The notes under the pieces were generated by a model. That model was not told the DNA's origin. It did no database searches and worked only from the letters and a program-made list of their open reading frames with translations. From the NCBI GenBank assembly GCA_947452325.1, contig CANGCZ010000011.1:1-18166 (forward strand): a DNA stretch of 18,166 nucleotides. Reading direction: 5' to 3'. Of the stretch, positions 1-7,712 are shown piece after piece. Origin of the DNA: Comamonadaceae bacterium. Its GTDB lineage: Bacteria > Pseudomonadota > Gammaproteobacteria > Burkholderiales > Burkholderiaceae_C. Each line of letters begins with the position of its first letter. Position 1 is the stretch's first letter. The position numbers and the translations under genes are program-made.

Positions 1-218
1 TTGTCCAGATCGAACACGCCTACGTGGTAACTGCCTTCGGCTTTGAAACGCAAAGGCGGCTTGCGTATGGTGGTCCAACTCACCAGCGTACCGCTGGCAG
101 GTACTTCGATGTTTTGCATCTCGCTGCCCAGACATTGGGCGCAAATCAAAATATCGGTATTCGCCAGTGTGCCGCAAGCGGTACAGGCGTGAAACTTCAG
201 CATTGGTATGTCGCTCAT
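1..218 (-). CDS. DUF35 zinc-ribbon/OB-fold protein, thiolase partner (partial, 3' end missing)
   Basis: The first 72 codons of a gene that runs off the left edge. Residues 12, 15, 26 and 29 are cysteines in two CxxC pairs (CTACG and CAQC), the rubredoxin-like zinc ribbon that opens DUF35 proteins. The following stretch (VPASGTLVSWTTIRKPP) fits the start of the OB-fold. Family members are small acyl-CoA-associated proteins that bind and assist SCP-x-type thiolases. The ATG at 218 overlaps the thiolase stop by 4 bases (ATGA) and has a GGGAG ribosome site about eight bases upstream, so translational coupling with the thiolase is likely. This adjacency is the usual family arrangement. The OB-fold half and the true length cannot be seen. 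Confidence 0.88.
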   Translation of the reverse strand, partial: MSDIPMLKFHACTACGTLANTDILICAQCLGSEMQNIEVPASGTLVSWTTIRKPPLRFKAEGSYHVGVFDLD

Positions 219-1378
219 GCATCCGCTCCCAGAATATGCACGGTGCAAGCCACACCAACGCCGCCCAGGTTGTGCGTCATGCCGGTGCGCGCGCCTTTGA
301 CTTGGTTGGCGTGTTCGCCGCGCAATTGCTGAATCACTTCATAAATCTGGCCCACGCCAGTGGCACCGACCGGATGGCCTTTGGCCAGCAAACCGCCGCT
401 GGGATTGATGACGGTATCGCCTTGCATGCCGGTGCGCCCCTCGGCCGCCCAATGACCGCCTTGGCCGCGCGGCACCAGGCCCAAGTCTTCACTGTCAATG
501 ATTTCAGCGATGGAAAAACAATCGTGCAATTCGACCAGATCGATATCTGTGGCTTGCAAACCCGATTGCGCATAGGCTTGCTGCGCGGCCAACACGGTGG
601 CATCAAAAGAACACAAATCAGGGTGTTGTGAAATACGCGCAGAGCCGCTGGTCTGGGCGCTGGCAAGCACACGTATGCCTTGCTGACGCGCTTTGTCTGT
701 CAGCAATTCACGACGGCTGACAACCACGGCGGCGGCGCCATCGCTGGGCGGACAACAGTCAAACAACTGCAATGGATCGGCAATCATGACGGAAGACGCG
801 ATCTGCGCCTGCGTCAGGTCTGCGCCCATTTGCGCCAACGGGTTTTTCAAACCATTGGCCTTGTTTTTGATGATGACGGCGGCAATGTCCTCGCGCGTGG
901 TGCCGTATTTCTGCGCATGCACACGCCAGGCCAGACCGAACACGCCGGGAAAAGTCAGGCCGCTGGGGCCATCGTTTTCATTGTCCATGGCACAGTTCAA
1001 GGCCGAAGTGATTTCCGGCGTGGAAGCATGCATCATGGTTTCAACACCGACAACCAACACCGCATCGCACATGCCACTGGCCACCGCCATGCAGGCGTGT
1101 CTGAAAGCGATACCGCCGGAGGCACACGCCCCTTCAACCTTGGTGCATGGAATGCCATGCAAACCCAGACGTTCGGCCACAATGCCGGCCAGCACTTCCT
1201 TGCCGTTCAAAGGGCCGCTGACAAAGTTACCCAAATAAACCGCGCCTATGCGCGAACGGTCAATACCGGATTCCACAATGGCGCGTGCTGCGGCGTCAAC
1301 CGCCAAGGCCTCAATCGTCATGTCAGTGTGACGACCGAAACGGGTCGAACCGGCGCCGGCGACATACACAGCATTCAT
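215..1378 (-). CDS. Thiolase, SCP-x/lipid-transfer type (acetyl-CoA acetyltransferase family)
   Basis: A 387-residue thiolase of the non-decameric, SCP-x-like branch. The nucleophile is C85 in VEGACASGG. H285 lies in the HDCFSIAE motif that replaces NEAF of classical thiolases, H335 is in GHPVGATG, and C378 lies in the C-terminal GGVGVACTV segment after THN. Such enzymes cleave or form 3-oxoacyl-CoA, often branched, sterol-side-chain or aromatic-derived, and usually need a DUF35 partner, which is encoded immediately downstream. The start ATG at 1378 overlaps the acyl-CoA synthetase stop by 4 bases and has AAGGG about six bases upstream. The order ligase, thiolase, DUF35 suggests activation of an acid followed by thiolytic shortening. 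The actual substrate cannot be read from the sequence, so no gene symbol is given. Confidence 0.92.
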   Translation of the reverse strand: MNAVYVAGAGSTRFGRHTDMTIEALAVDAAARAIVESGIDRSRIGAVYLGNFVSGPLNGKEVLAGIVAERLGLHGIPCTKVEGACASGGIAFRHACMAVASGMCDAVLVVGVETMMHASTPEITSALNCAMDNENDGPSGLTFPGVFGLAWRVHAQKYGTTREDIAAVIIKNKANGLKNPLAQMGADLTQAQIASSVMIADPLQLFDCCPPSDGAAAVVVSRRELLTDKARQQGIRVLASAQTSGSARISQHPDLCSFDATVLAAQQAYAQSGLQATDIDLVELHDCFSIAEIIDSEDLGLVPRGQGGHWAAEGRTGMQGDTVINPSGGLLAKGHPVGATGVGQIYEVIQQLRGEHANQVKGARTGMTHNLGGVGVACTVHILGADA

Positions 1379-2904
1379 TGAGTGCCCTTCGGGTTGAGCT
1401 GCTGGCGCAGCGTGGTTTTCAGGATTTTTCCGTAATTGTTTTTCGGCAAGTCTTCAGGAAAAAAATACTCGCGTGGCCGTTTGAATCGCGCCAGGTTGTC
1501 CAGACACAGCGAGTCGAGTTCCTCGGCAGTCACTGTCATGTCTTTTTTCAACACCACAAAGGCCACCGGTTCTTCACCCAGGTCTGCGCTTGGCGCGCCT
1601 ATCACCGACACCTCGGCCACGGCCGGGTGACGCAACAGCACTTCTTCTATTTCACGCGGGTAAATATTGCTGCCGCCGCGAATAATCATGTCTTTGGAAC
1701 GGTCACGCAGCGTGAGGTAACCGAGTTCATCCAAAGAACCGATATCGCCGGTCCACAACCAACCCTCCCGAATCGCAGATGCCGTGGCCTTTGGGTTATT
1801 CCAGTAACCCAGCATGCGTGTGTCGCTGCGGGTGATGATTTCGCCGGGCTGACCCGTCGGCAAGTCACGGCCATCGTCGTCCACCACCCTCACCTGTACC
1901 GCGCTGCGGGCAATGCCGCAAGAAGCCAGTCGCGCCAAATGCGCAGCATCACCGCTGCCCTGGTGATCCTGACGCGACAACTGGGTGATGGTCATCGGGC
2001 TTTCACCTTGGCCGTAGATCTGCACCAGACGCGGTCCGAACACATCCAGCGTTTTCAGCAAGTCGGACACATACATGGGTGCGCCGCCATAAACCAGAGT
2101 CTGTAAATTTCCGCCTGCATCGCTCAGCCCCTCAGCCGCGCGCAAGGCGCGGGTGATCATGGTCGGCGCGGCAAACAATGAGACACGCGGGTACCGCTGC
2201 AAGCCCTCCAGCAACAGGTCCGGGGTGAATGATTTTTCAATCACCTGGTGGCCGCCGTTGAAGATGTGCGGCAAGCTGTACTGACCGGCGCCGTGCGACA
2301 GCGGTGCCAAGTGCAACATGGTGTCACCGGCCATGACGTGATCGATGTCAGCGCCGTAATGCAAGCTCATGCCCAGCAGATTGCGATGCGTCAACATGGC
2401 ACCTTTGGGCACGCCTGTTGTACCGCTGGTGTAAAACAACCAGGCCAGATCGTCGGGCTGCATGTCCATGCAATCCATGGGTGCGTGGCGCAACATGGCC
2501 TGGTAGGCATCATCGTCCACAGACACCAGAGGCGCGGGCTGAGCCAAATCCGCCAACACCGGTTGCAAGCCGCCCAGCAAATAATCGCTGGTAAACACCA
2601 GCGCCGCAGCACAATCACCCACAATTTGCCGGACCTCTTTGGGATGCAATTTGGCATTCACAGGCACCGCGCACAAACCGGCGATCCAACTGGCAAACAG
2701 GGTTTCAAAAAACGCCGCCCTGTTCTCCATACAAATCACCACCCGGCTGCCCGCTGTGAGTTGGCTGTGCTGTGACAAGGCGGCCGCCAAGGCCTGGCTG
2801 CGTGCCGCGAGGTCAGCAAAACTGAGCGTGCGCCCGCTGCAAGTGACCGCGGCCAGATGCGGGTGACTGCGGGCCCGGTTCAAAAAAGCATGAACAATGT
2901 TCAT
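1375..2904 (-). CDS. AMP-forming acyl-CoA synthetase (class I adenylate-forming enzyme)
   Basis: A 509-residue acid-CoA ligase, a normal length for the family. The P-loop YTSGTTGVPKG is at residues 158-168. Then come YGQGES (adenine-binding A5-type motif), WLWTGDIGSLDELGYL (A7), the hinge motif RDRSKDMIIRGGSNIYPREIE split across A8, and the catalytic lysine K493 in NNYGKI near the C-terminus. It should convert a carboxylic acid to its CoA thioester through an acyl-adenylate in the cytoplasm. The start ATG at 2904 has a GGAG site about eight bases upstream and lies 24 bases after the FAH-family gene; its stop overlaps the thiolase start. Substrate class (fatty, aromatic or terpenoid acid) is not predictable here. 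The close link to an SCP-x-type thiolase argues for a degradative acyl-CoA role. Confidence 0.92.
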   Translation of the reverse strand: MNIVHAFLNRARSHPHLAAVTCSGRTLSFADLAARSQALAAALSQHSQLTAGSRVVICMENRAAFFETLFASWIAGLCAVPVNAKLHPKEVRQIVGDCAAALVFTSDYLLGGLQPVLADLAQPAPLVSVDDDAYQAMLRHAPMDCMDMQPDDLAWLFYTSGTTGVPKGAMLTHRNLLGMSLHYGADIDHVMAGDTMLHLAPLSHGAGQYSLPHIFNGGHQVIEKSFTPDLLLEGLQRYPRVSLFAAPTMITRALRAAEGLSDAGGNLQTLVYGGAPMYVSDLLKTLDVFGPRLVQIYGQGESPMTITQLSRQDHQGSGDAAHLARLASCGIARSAVQVRVVDDDGRDLPTGQPGEIITRSDTRMLGYWNNPKATASAIREGWLWTGDIGSLDELGYLTLRDRSKDMIIRGGSNIYPREIEEVLLRHPAVAEVSVIGAPSADLGEEPVAFVVLKKDMTVTAEELDSLCLDNLARFKRPREYFFPEDLPKNNYGKILKTTLRQQLNPKGTQ

Positions 2905-2928
2905 ACGTCCGACTCCAGTGAATGAGAT

Positions 2929-3633
2929 TCAAACCACTTTGACAGAAATCGGCGTCAAGCCAGCAATGCGCCCGTGCATGATGTCGCCGGGTTTGACAGC
3001 ACCGACTCCTTCAGGCGTGCCGCTGAAAATCAAATCACCTGCTTGCAATTCAAACAAGGTGGACAAGTTGGCAATCGTTTCGTTGATCGACCAGATCAAA
3101 TGGCTGAGGTTGCTGTGCTGACGGGTTTCACCGTTGACATCCAAAGCAATATCCGCATTCAGCAATTCACCTGTCACCGACTTGGGATGCAGTAAACCGA
3201 CGGGTGCGCCAAAGTCAAACGCCTTGCCGATTTCCCATGGACGTCCTTGTTCGCGCATCTTGATTTGTAAGTCGCGCCGGGTCATGTCCAGCCCGACGGC
3301 GTAACCAAAAATATGCGAAGCCGCGTGTTCAACCGCGATGTTTTTGCCGCCTTTACCTAAGGCCACCACCAGCTCGATTTCGTAGTGGAAATTCGAGGTC
3401 AATGGCGGGTAAGGGATGCTGATCGTGGTGTCGGGCGGCACAGCCACCACCGATTGCGCGTCCCCGGGTTTGCAAAAAAAGAACGGCGGTTCGCGGTCCG
3501 GGTCAAAGCCCATTTCACGCGCATGTGCAGCGTAATTGCGACCCACACAATACACGCGGCGCACAGGAAACAAATCGCTGCTACCGGCAACGGGCAAGGC
3601 ATTGAGGGCTTGCGGTTGAAAAACATAGTTCAT
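2929..3633 (-). CDS. Fumarylacetoacetate hydrolase-family protein, fumarylpyruvate/acylpyruvate hydrolase-like
   Basis: A 234-residue FAH-fold enzyme of the short single-domain group. The N-terminal segment FPVRRVYCVGRNYAAHARE resembles fumarylpyruvate hydrolases and contains the probable catalytic H37. Divalent metal ligands are visible as E85 and E87 in FHYEIEL and D116 in GLDMTRRDLQ, and K55 lies in KPGD. Known members hydrolyse acylpyruvates such as fumarylpyruvate, or decarboxylate 2-oxo acids. It is the first gene of the minus-strand operon and is divergent from otnK across 225 bases. The start ATG at 3633 has AAGG about nine bases upstream. No gentisate dioxygenase or maleylpyruvate isomerase lies beside it, so the assignment to gentisate breakdown is not supported; a different acylpyruvate is possible. 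Confidence 0.87.
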   Translation of the reverse strand: MNYVFQPQALNALPVAGSSDLFPVRRVYCVGRNYAAHAREMGFDPDREPPFFFCKPGDAQSVVAVPPDTTISIPYPPLTSNFHYEIELVVALGKGGKNIAVEHAASHIFGYAVGLDMTRRDLQIKMREQGRPWEIGKAFDFGAPVGLLHPKSVTGELLNADIALDVNGETRQHSNLSHLIWSINETIANLSTLFELQAGDLIFSGTPEGVGAVKPGDIMHGRIAGLTPISVKVV

Positions 3634-3858
3634 GTCGCTATACCTTTTTTAAAAATCGATTCAAACCATTAACCAAGCTGTACCAGCGCTGTGTCCACGC
3701 TTTGATTGATTTTGGCATGGGGCTAAACCCTGAAAGCTGATTAGGTATGCTTACCGCCCTGTCTTGCCCAAAACCGGCTTGGCATGTTCACTTTGAAAGA
3801 ACCTCAATATGGCAAGCATCTCTCAGCGGTACACCCATTTTTATCTCAAGGTGCAGCC
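3634..3858. promoter_or_regulatory. Divergent intergenic region between the FAH operon and otnKCI
   Basis: The 225 bases separate two divergent catabolic operons, so both promoters are expected here. On the minus strand a loose hexamer pair TTGGTT and TTTAAA, 17 bases apart, precedes the FAH start; it matches consensus weakly. No convincing promoter or clear long operator palindrome was found for otnK. No regulator gene is adjacent, so the controlling protein must be encoded elsewhere. Confidence 0.4.
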
Positions 3859-5163
3859 ATGAGCCTGTTACTCGGCTGTATCGCCGACGATTTCACCGGC
3901 GCCACCGATCTGGCCAACAGCCTGGTGCGCGCCGGTATGCGGGTGGTGCAAACCATAGGTGTGCCGCAGACGCCGCTGCCGGCTGATTGCAACGCCGTCG
4001 TGATTGCGCTGAAGTCGCGCACCATTGCGCCACCAGAGGCAGTGGCGCAATCGCTTGAAGCACTGCGCTGGTTGCAATCGCAACAGGTCAAGCAGGTGTA
4101 TTTCAAGTACTGCTCGACATTTGACAGCTTGTACCGGGGCGAGGTGCGCGGCAATATCGGTCCGGTCACCGAGGCCTTGATGCAAGCCATGGGCTGCGAC
4201 TTCACTATCGCCACACCGGCGTTTCCGGACAACCAGCGCACCGTGTTCAAAGGACATTTGTTTGTCGGCGATGTGCTGCTCAGCGACAGCGGCATGAAAA
4301 ACCATCCGCTCACGCCCATGCAAGACGCCAATTTGGTCAACGTCATGCAGGCCCAGTGCGACCAGCGTGTCGGTTTGATTGATTACCGTTGTGTGGCCAA
4401 AGGCAGCGAGGCCATCGCACAGCGCATTGCCGAGTTGAAAGCCCAGGGCATTGCCATTGCCGTGGTCGATGCCTTGTCCAACGACGATTTACTGCGTTTA
4501 GGCCCGGCCTTGAATCACATGCCTTTGGTCACCGCCGGCTCCGGCGTGGCCATAGGCCTGCCCGGCAACTGGGGCATACAGCCTGCCGCCGACAGTGCCA
4601 GACTGCCGGCAGCGCATGGCTTGCAAGCCATCGTCAGCGGCAGTTGCTCGGTCGCCACCCAAGGGCAAGTCGCGCATTTTGTGCAGCACGGCGGGCATGC
4701 TTACCAACTCGACCCGCTGGCCTGGCCGCAAGCCACGCCGGCGACAGACATTGCCGCCCATGTGCTGGCCTGGGCCGCTCCCTTATTGGCCCAAGGCCCG
4801 GTGCTGGTGTACTCCACGGCAGACGCTGAACAAGTGAAATCTGTGCAACAGGCACGCGGCACGCAGCAAGCCGGTGAACACACCGAGCAAGTGCTGGCTT
4901 TAGTGGCGCGTGGTCTGGTCGCGTCAGGCGTGGGTCAGTTGGTGGTGGCCGGTGGTGAAACCTCCGGCGCTTGCGTGCAGGCACTGGGCGTGACGCAAAT
5001 GTCTATTGGTGCACAAATCGACCCCGGCGTGCCCTGGTGCCATGCACCCTGCGGCTTGTCCTCCAGCGGCAGTCTTCACTTCACCTTGAAGTCTGGCAAT
5101 TTCGGCAGCACCGATTTCTTCAGCAAGGCCTTCACTGCGTTGAAAGAAAGCAGCACTGCATGA
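3859..5163 (+). CDS. otnK: 3-oxo-tetronate kinase (DUF1537 four-carbon acid sugar kinase)
   Basis: A 434-residue member of the four-carbon acid sugar kinase family. The N-terminal substrate-binding domain opens with CIADDFTGATD (DDFTGATD at 10-17) and has KYCSTFDS at 83-90. The C-terminal nucleotide-binding domain carries VVAGGETSG (GGETS at 365-369) and LKSGNFGSTDFF near the end. The family phosphorylates 3-oxo-tetronate at O4 using ATP; OtnC and OtnI genes directly downstream make this specificity likely over other DUF1537 substrates. The ATG at 3859 is chosen because the family motif starts five residues later and AAGG lies seven bases upstream. An in-frame ATG at 3784 would add 25 residues unlike the family. 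The stop overlaps the otnC start (ATGA), indicating coupling. Confidence 0.93.
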   Translation: MSLLLGCIADDFTGATDLANSLVRAGMRVVQTIGVPQTPLPADCNAVVIALKSRTIAPPEAVAQSLEALRWLQSQQVKQVYFKYCSTFDSLYRGEVRGNIGPVTEALMQAMGCDFTIATPAFPDNQRTVFKGHLFVGDVLLSDSGMKNHPLTPMQDANLVNVMQAQCDQRVGLIDYRCVAKGSEAIAQRIAELKAQGIAIAVVDALSNDDLLRLGPALNHMPLVTAGSGVAIGLPGNWGIQPAADSARLPAAHGLQAIVSGSCSVATQGQVAHFVQHGGHAYQLDPLAWPQATPATDIAAHVLAWAAPLLAQGPVLVYSTADAEQVKSVQQARGTQQAGEHTEQVLALVARGLVASGVGQLVVAGGETSGACVQALGVTQMSIGAQIDPGVPWCHAPCGLSSSGSLHFTLKSGNFGSTDFFSKAFTALKESSTA

Positions 5164-5855
5164 GCCAGGTGCACGTCCACACGGCCATGAACCAGGCCCG
5201 CGAAGACATGTGCAGGGTCGGCCGCAGCCTGTTTGAGCGTGGCTATGTGCACGCCACGGCAGGCAATATCAGCATGCGACTGGCAGAAGGATTTTTGATC
5301 ACACCCACCGACGCCTGCCTGGGTTTTCTGGATCCGAATGACCTGGCGCATTTGGACGCCAACGGAGTACAACTCAGCGGCGCGCGCGCCAGCAAAACCT
5401 TGGGCCTGCACCGTCGCATTTACAGCGCCACCCAAAAGCTGTCACCGGCCACCGCCTGCGTGATTCACAGCCACAGCACACACTTGGTGGCCCTGAGTCT
5501 GCAAAACACTGTTTTACAAACCGCCTGGGGACCGGAGTTGTTGGCACCGATCACCCCCTACTTTGTGATGAAGGTCGGTCATGTGCCGCTCATTGCGTAC
5601 CACAAGCCGGGCGATGTGGCGTCTGCCGATGCTGTTGAACACGCCATCCAGCGTTACGCTGACCACGACTTGGCCTTGCACGCGGTCATGCTGTCGCGAC
5701 TGGGGCCTAACGTCTGGCACGACAGCCCGGCACAAGCCATGGCCACGCTGGAAGAACTGGAAGAAACCGCCCGCCTGAGTCTGCTGACGCAGGCTGAACC
5801 GCTTGATGATTCCCGTATCGAAGAATTGCGCCAAACCTTTGGCGCCCATTGGTAA
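5160..5855 (+). CDS. otnC: 3-oxo-tetronate 4-phosphate decarboxylase (class II aldolase/adducin family)
   Basis: A 231-residue class II aldolase-fold protein. GNISMRL follows the N-terminal helix, ITPTDACLGFLDP forms the substrate loop, and two zinc ligands lie in VIHSHSTH (H103, H105). YHKPGD and LEELEETARL are typical of the C-terminal half. In the known pathway the enzyme decarboxylates 3-oxo-tetronate 4-phosphate to dihydroxyacetone phosphate and CO2. The start at 5160 overlaps the otnK stop by 4 bases; a second ATG at 5187 is possible, while the in-frame upstream extension lies inside otnK and was rejected. Compared with fuculose-phosphate aldolase, the position of the catalytic Glu is T80 (ASKTLGLH) and the third His ligand position reads RLGP. 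From memory these look like features of the OtnC branch. Confidence 0.9.
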   Translation: MSQVHVHTAMNQAREDMCRVGRSLFERGYVHATAGNISMRLAEGFLITPTDACLGFLDPNDLAHLDANGVQLSGARASKTLGLHRRIYSATQKLSPATACVIHSHSTHLVALSLQNTVLQTAWGPELLAPITPYFVMKVGHVPLIAYHKPGDVASADAVEHAIQRYADHDLALHAVMLSRLGPNVWHDSPAQAMATLEELEETARLSLLTQAEPLDDSRIEELRQTFGAHW

Positions 5856-5880
5856 GCCTTGAAATCACGAAAGAAACCAG

Positions 5881-6771
5881 ATGTTGAAATTCGCCGCCAA
5901 TCTCTCTTTTTTATACAACGAATTGCCTTTCATGGAGCGTTTTGCAGCCGCTGCCAAAGACGGTTTCAAGGGCGTGGAGTACCTGTTCCCCTACGCGTTC
6001 AGCAAGCAGGAAATCGCTGCGGCGCTGAAAGACACAGGCTTGCAGCAAGTGCTGTTCAACGCACCGCCCGCCGGTCATGACCGCGACAGCGCACAAGCCG
6101 CCTGGGACCAAGGCGTGCGCGGCACCACCTGTTTGCCGGGCAAAGAAGACGAGTTCAAACGTGGTTTCATGTTGGCACTGGAATACGCCGAAGCTTTGAA
6201 TTGCCCGCGCATACACGTGATGGCCGGTTTGGTCCCCGAAGCATTCCGGGTTGCCAGCCATTTACCCGCGCATTTGGCGACCAGCGCAGCCCATGCGTCT
6301 ACCCCCGGGCCCATGCGCGACACCTATGTGCGCAATTTGCGCTGGGCCGCCGATCAAGCCGCTTCTGCCGGGCGCGATGTGCTGATTGAACCCATCAACA
6401 CCCGCGATATTCCCCATTTCTTTTTGAACCGCCAGGACGATGCGCATACCATCGTGCAAGAAGTCAATCGCCCCAACTTGAAAGTGCAATTTGACCTTTA
6501 TCACTGCCAGATTGTCGAAGGCGATGTGGAAAACAAAATCCGCCATTACCTGCCCACCGGGCGGGTGGCGCATTTGCAAATTGCCGGCGTGCCGCAACGC
6601 CACGAACCGGATACCGGCGAATTGAACTATGCCGTGTTGTTCAAGGCCATTGAAGAAGTCTCCAAAGACTGCGGCTGGGACGGCTGGCTGGGCTGCGAAT
6701 ACCGCCCGGCCTTGGGCGCTGTGCCAGGGGGCACCTCAGGCGGTTTGGGCTGGATGCACGAGCAGGCTTAA
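5881..6771 (+). CDS. otnI: 2-oxo-tetronate isomerase (hydroxypyruvate isomerase family TIM barrel)
   Basis: A 296-residue sugar-isomerase-type TIM barrel (AP endonuclease family 2 fold). The start LKFAANLSFLYNELPF, E170 in VLIEPINTRDIPHFFLN, D205 in QFDLYH, H231 and E273 in GCEYRPA match the hydroxypyruvate isomerase subfamily; the two glutamates are the expected catalytic pair. The role in this cluster is interconversion of 2-oxo- and 3-oxo-tetronate. It is longer than the usual 255-265 residues because of a segment around residues 118-145 (rich in Ala, His, Ser, Pro) before the helix that starts MRDTYVRNL. It lies 25 bases after otnC with a GAAAG ribosome site. The stop overlaps the convergent gene by 4 bases. 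Plain hydroxypyruvate isomerase activity is the main alternative. Confidence 0.9.
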   Translation: MLKFAANLSFLYNELPFMERFAAAAKDGFKGVEYLFPYAFSKQEIAAALKDTGLQQVLFNAPPAGHDRDSAQAAWDQGVRGTTCLPGKEDEFKRGFMLALEYAEALNCPRIHVMAGLVPEAFRVASHLPAHLATSAAHASTPGPMRDTYVRNLRWAADQAASAGRDVLIEPINTRDIPHFFLNRQDDAHTIVQEVNRPNLKVQFDLYHCQIVEGDVENKIRHYLPTGRVAHLQIAGVPQRHEPDTGELNYAVLFKAIEEVSKDCGWDGWLGCEYRPALGAVPGGTSGGLGWMHEQA

Positions 6772-7226
6772 ATCTGCTGCAACTGCACCACCGGGTAAGA
6801 ACTGATGACCTGGTAAGTCGGACACTGGTAGCGCTCAATATCGTGACCGTTGATAGGGAACGAGCCGCAATTAGAAAAGCGCCGCAGCGGCGAACTGTAA
6901 ATACCGCAAATATAAGTATCGGCGCCTGATTGCTCGAGAAATACGCATTGGCGGTTCAGGCAGCAGTTACCACATTGAGAGCAATGCCCTTGCACCGGTT
7001 CGCACACATCGGTATTGAAGCGCAAAATATCTTGGAAATAATGCTGAACCGGCCCGCTGCTGATGGCGTTAAGGTGGATTTTCATTTTGTTCAAGGTCTG
7101 CCGGTAATCAAGCAAGTACTGCTTTTTCAAGAACAACAAAGCGGCCAAAGCAGGCAACACAGGCAACAGGCAACGAAAGATAACAATCAGGGTCTGGGCC
7201 AGTTTTTCAGCGTGGTGTTTTTTCAA
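6768..7226 (-). CDS. Membrane-anchored YkgJ-like cysteine-cluster protein
   Basis: A 152-residue protein of unknown role. Residues 12-33 form one strongly hydrophobic segment after a basic start (MKKHHAEK), so it is probably a single-pass inner-membrane protein. The rest holds nine cysteines: C75, then C82, C85, C88, C89 and C94 in a CxxCxxCC pattern followed by C94, and C107, C120 and C135. This resembles the YkgJ/UPF0153-type zinc- or iron-chelating cluster, with the segment CGIYSSPLRRFSNCGSFPI also typical. The start is TTG with a weak ribosome site; an in-frame stop lies seven codons upstream, so no earlier ATG exists. The first internal ATG (residue 48) would remove the membrane segment. 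It is convergent with otnI, overlapping it at a shared TTAA. Confidence 0.72.
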   Translation of the reverse strand: MKKHHAEKLAQTLIVIFRCLLPVLPALAALLFLKKQYLLDYRQTLNKMKIHLNAISSGPVQHYFQDILRFNTDVCEPVQGHCSQCGNCCLNRQCVFLEQSGADTYICGIYSSPLRRFSNCGSFPINGHDIERYQCPTYQVISSYPVVQLQQI

Positions 7227-7336
7227 GACAAAGGACTCGGTGAATCAAAAACCAGAGTCTCGCCAGCCTGCATGACATATTGATGACGTCTGCGCGTCAG
7301 TTGAGTGACGGTGCCGCCTTGAAATAAGCGATAGAT

Positions 7337-7600
7337 TTAAACAGCAGCAGGACCTGTGACAGCGTGCGCGTGGTAGGCGGCGTCGAATGTTTTGGCTTTG
7401 CCCATGTAATGCCTGTCAATGCGCCACTCTTTGAGAATTTGCACGGCAAAGTCAAACTCCGCCTGAGGCAGATCGTAAAGCTGGCGGATTTGGAAGTCCG
7501 TGTCCGACTCGAGAGACAGCACCAGATGAGAAAGTACTTTGGCGAAAGGCTGGTCCGGCGATTTTTCTATGATTTTTTTGGCTTTTTTGATGGCGCGCAT
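7337..7600 (-). CDS. Hypothetical 87-residue protein
   Basis: I do not recognise this family. The product is small, soluble and probably helical: a basic start (RAIKKAKKIIEKSPDQPF) is followed by a leucine-rich central helix and the segment LYDLPQAEFDFAVQILKEWRIDRHY. There is no signal peptide, membrane segment or cysteine. The ATG at 7600 is preferred because GAGGG lies about nine bases upstream; an in-frame TTG at 7621 would add seven residues. A promoter-like pair with 17-base spacing lies just upstream (7629-7657), giving a short leader. The size and acidic/basic mix would suit a small regulatory or protein-binding factor, but no function can be assigned. Confidence 0.68.
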   Translation of the reverse strand: MRAIKKAKKIIEKSPDQPFAKVLSHLVLSLESDTDFQIRQLYDLPQAEFDFAVQILKEWRIDRHYMGKAKTFDAAYHAHAVTGPAAV

Positions 7601-7628
7601 AGTTGTTACCCTCGAAGTCAAAAGAAAA

Positions 7629-7657
7629 TTAATACGTTGTTGATCTCCTTAAGTTAA
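7629..7657 (-). promoter_or_regulatory. Candidate sigma70-type promoter for the 87-residue gene
   Basis: On the minus strand TTAACT (7657-7652) and TATTAA (7634-7629) are separated by exactly 17 bases, each matching consensus at 4 of 6 positions. The predicted start near 7622 gives a leader of about 22 bases containing the GAGGG ribosome site. An AAGGAG in the spacer has no suitable start codon after it and is probably incidental. Confidence 0.35.
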
Positions 7658-7712
7658 CACAAAAAACAGCTTGAAATATGACAGTTACAGCCCTCTTGCA
7701 TGAATGGATAAA

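Noticed and set aside
1285..2106. 273-residue plus-strand open frame opposite the acyl-CoA synthetase and thiolase
   Set aside because: It lies wholly antisense to genes with clear motifs, its product is rich in His, Gln and Arg without any domain, and no ribosome site supports it.
2891..2903. Inverted repeat TGAAC-AAT-GTTCA at the acyl-CoA synthetase start
   Set aside because: The arms are only five bases and are explained by the codons for the first residues MNIV; no operator evidence.
7284..7299. Small hairpin TGACG/CGTCA after the 87-residue gene
   Set aside because: The stem has five pairs and no T run follows on either strand, so it is not a credible terminator.
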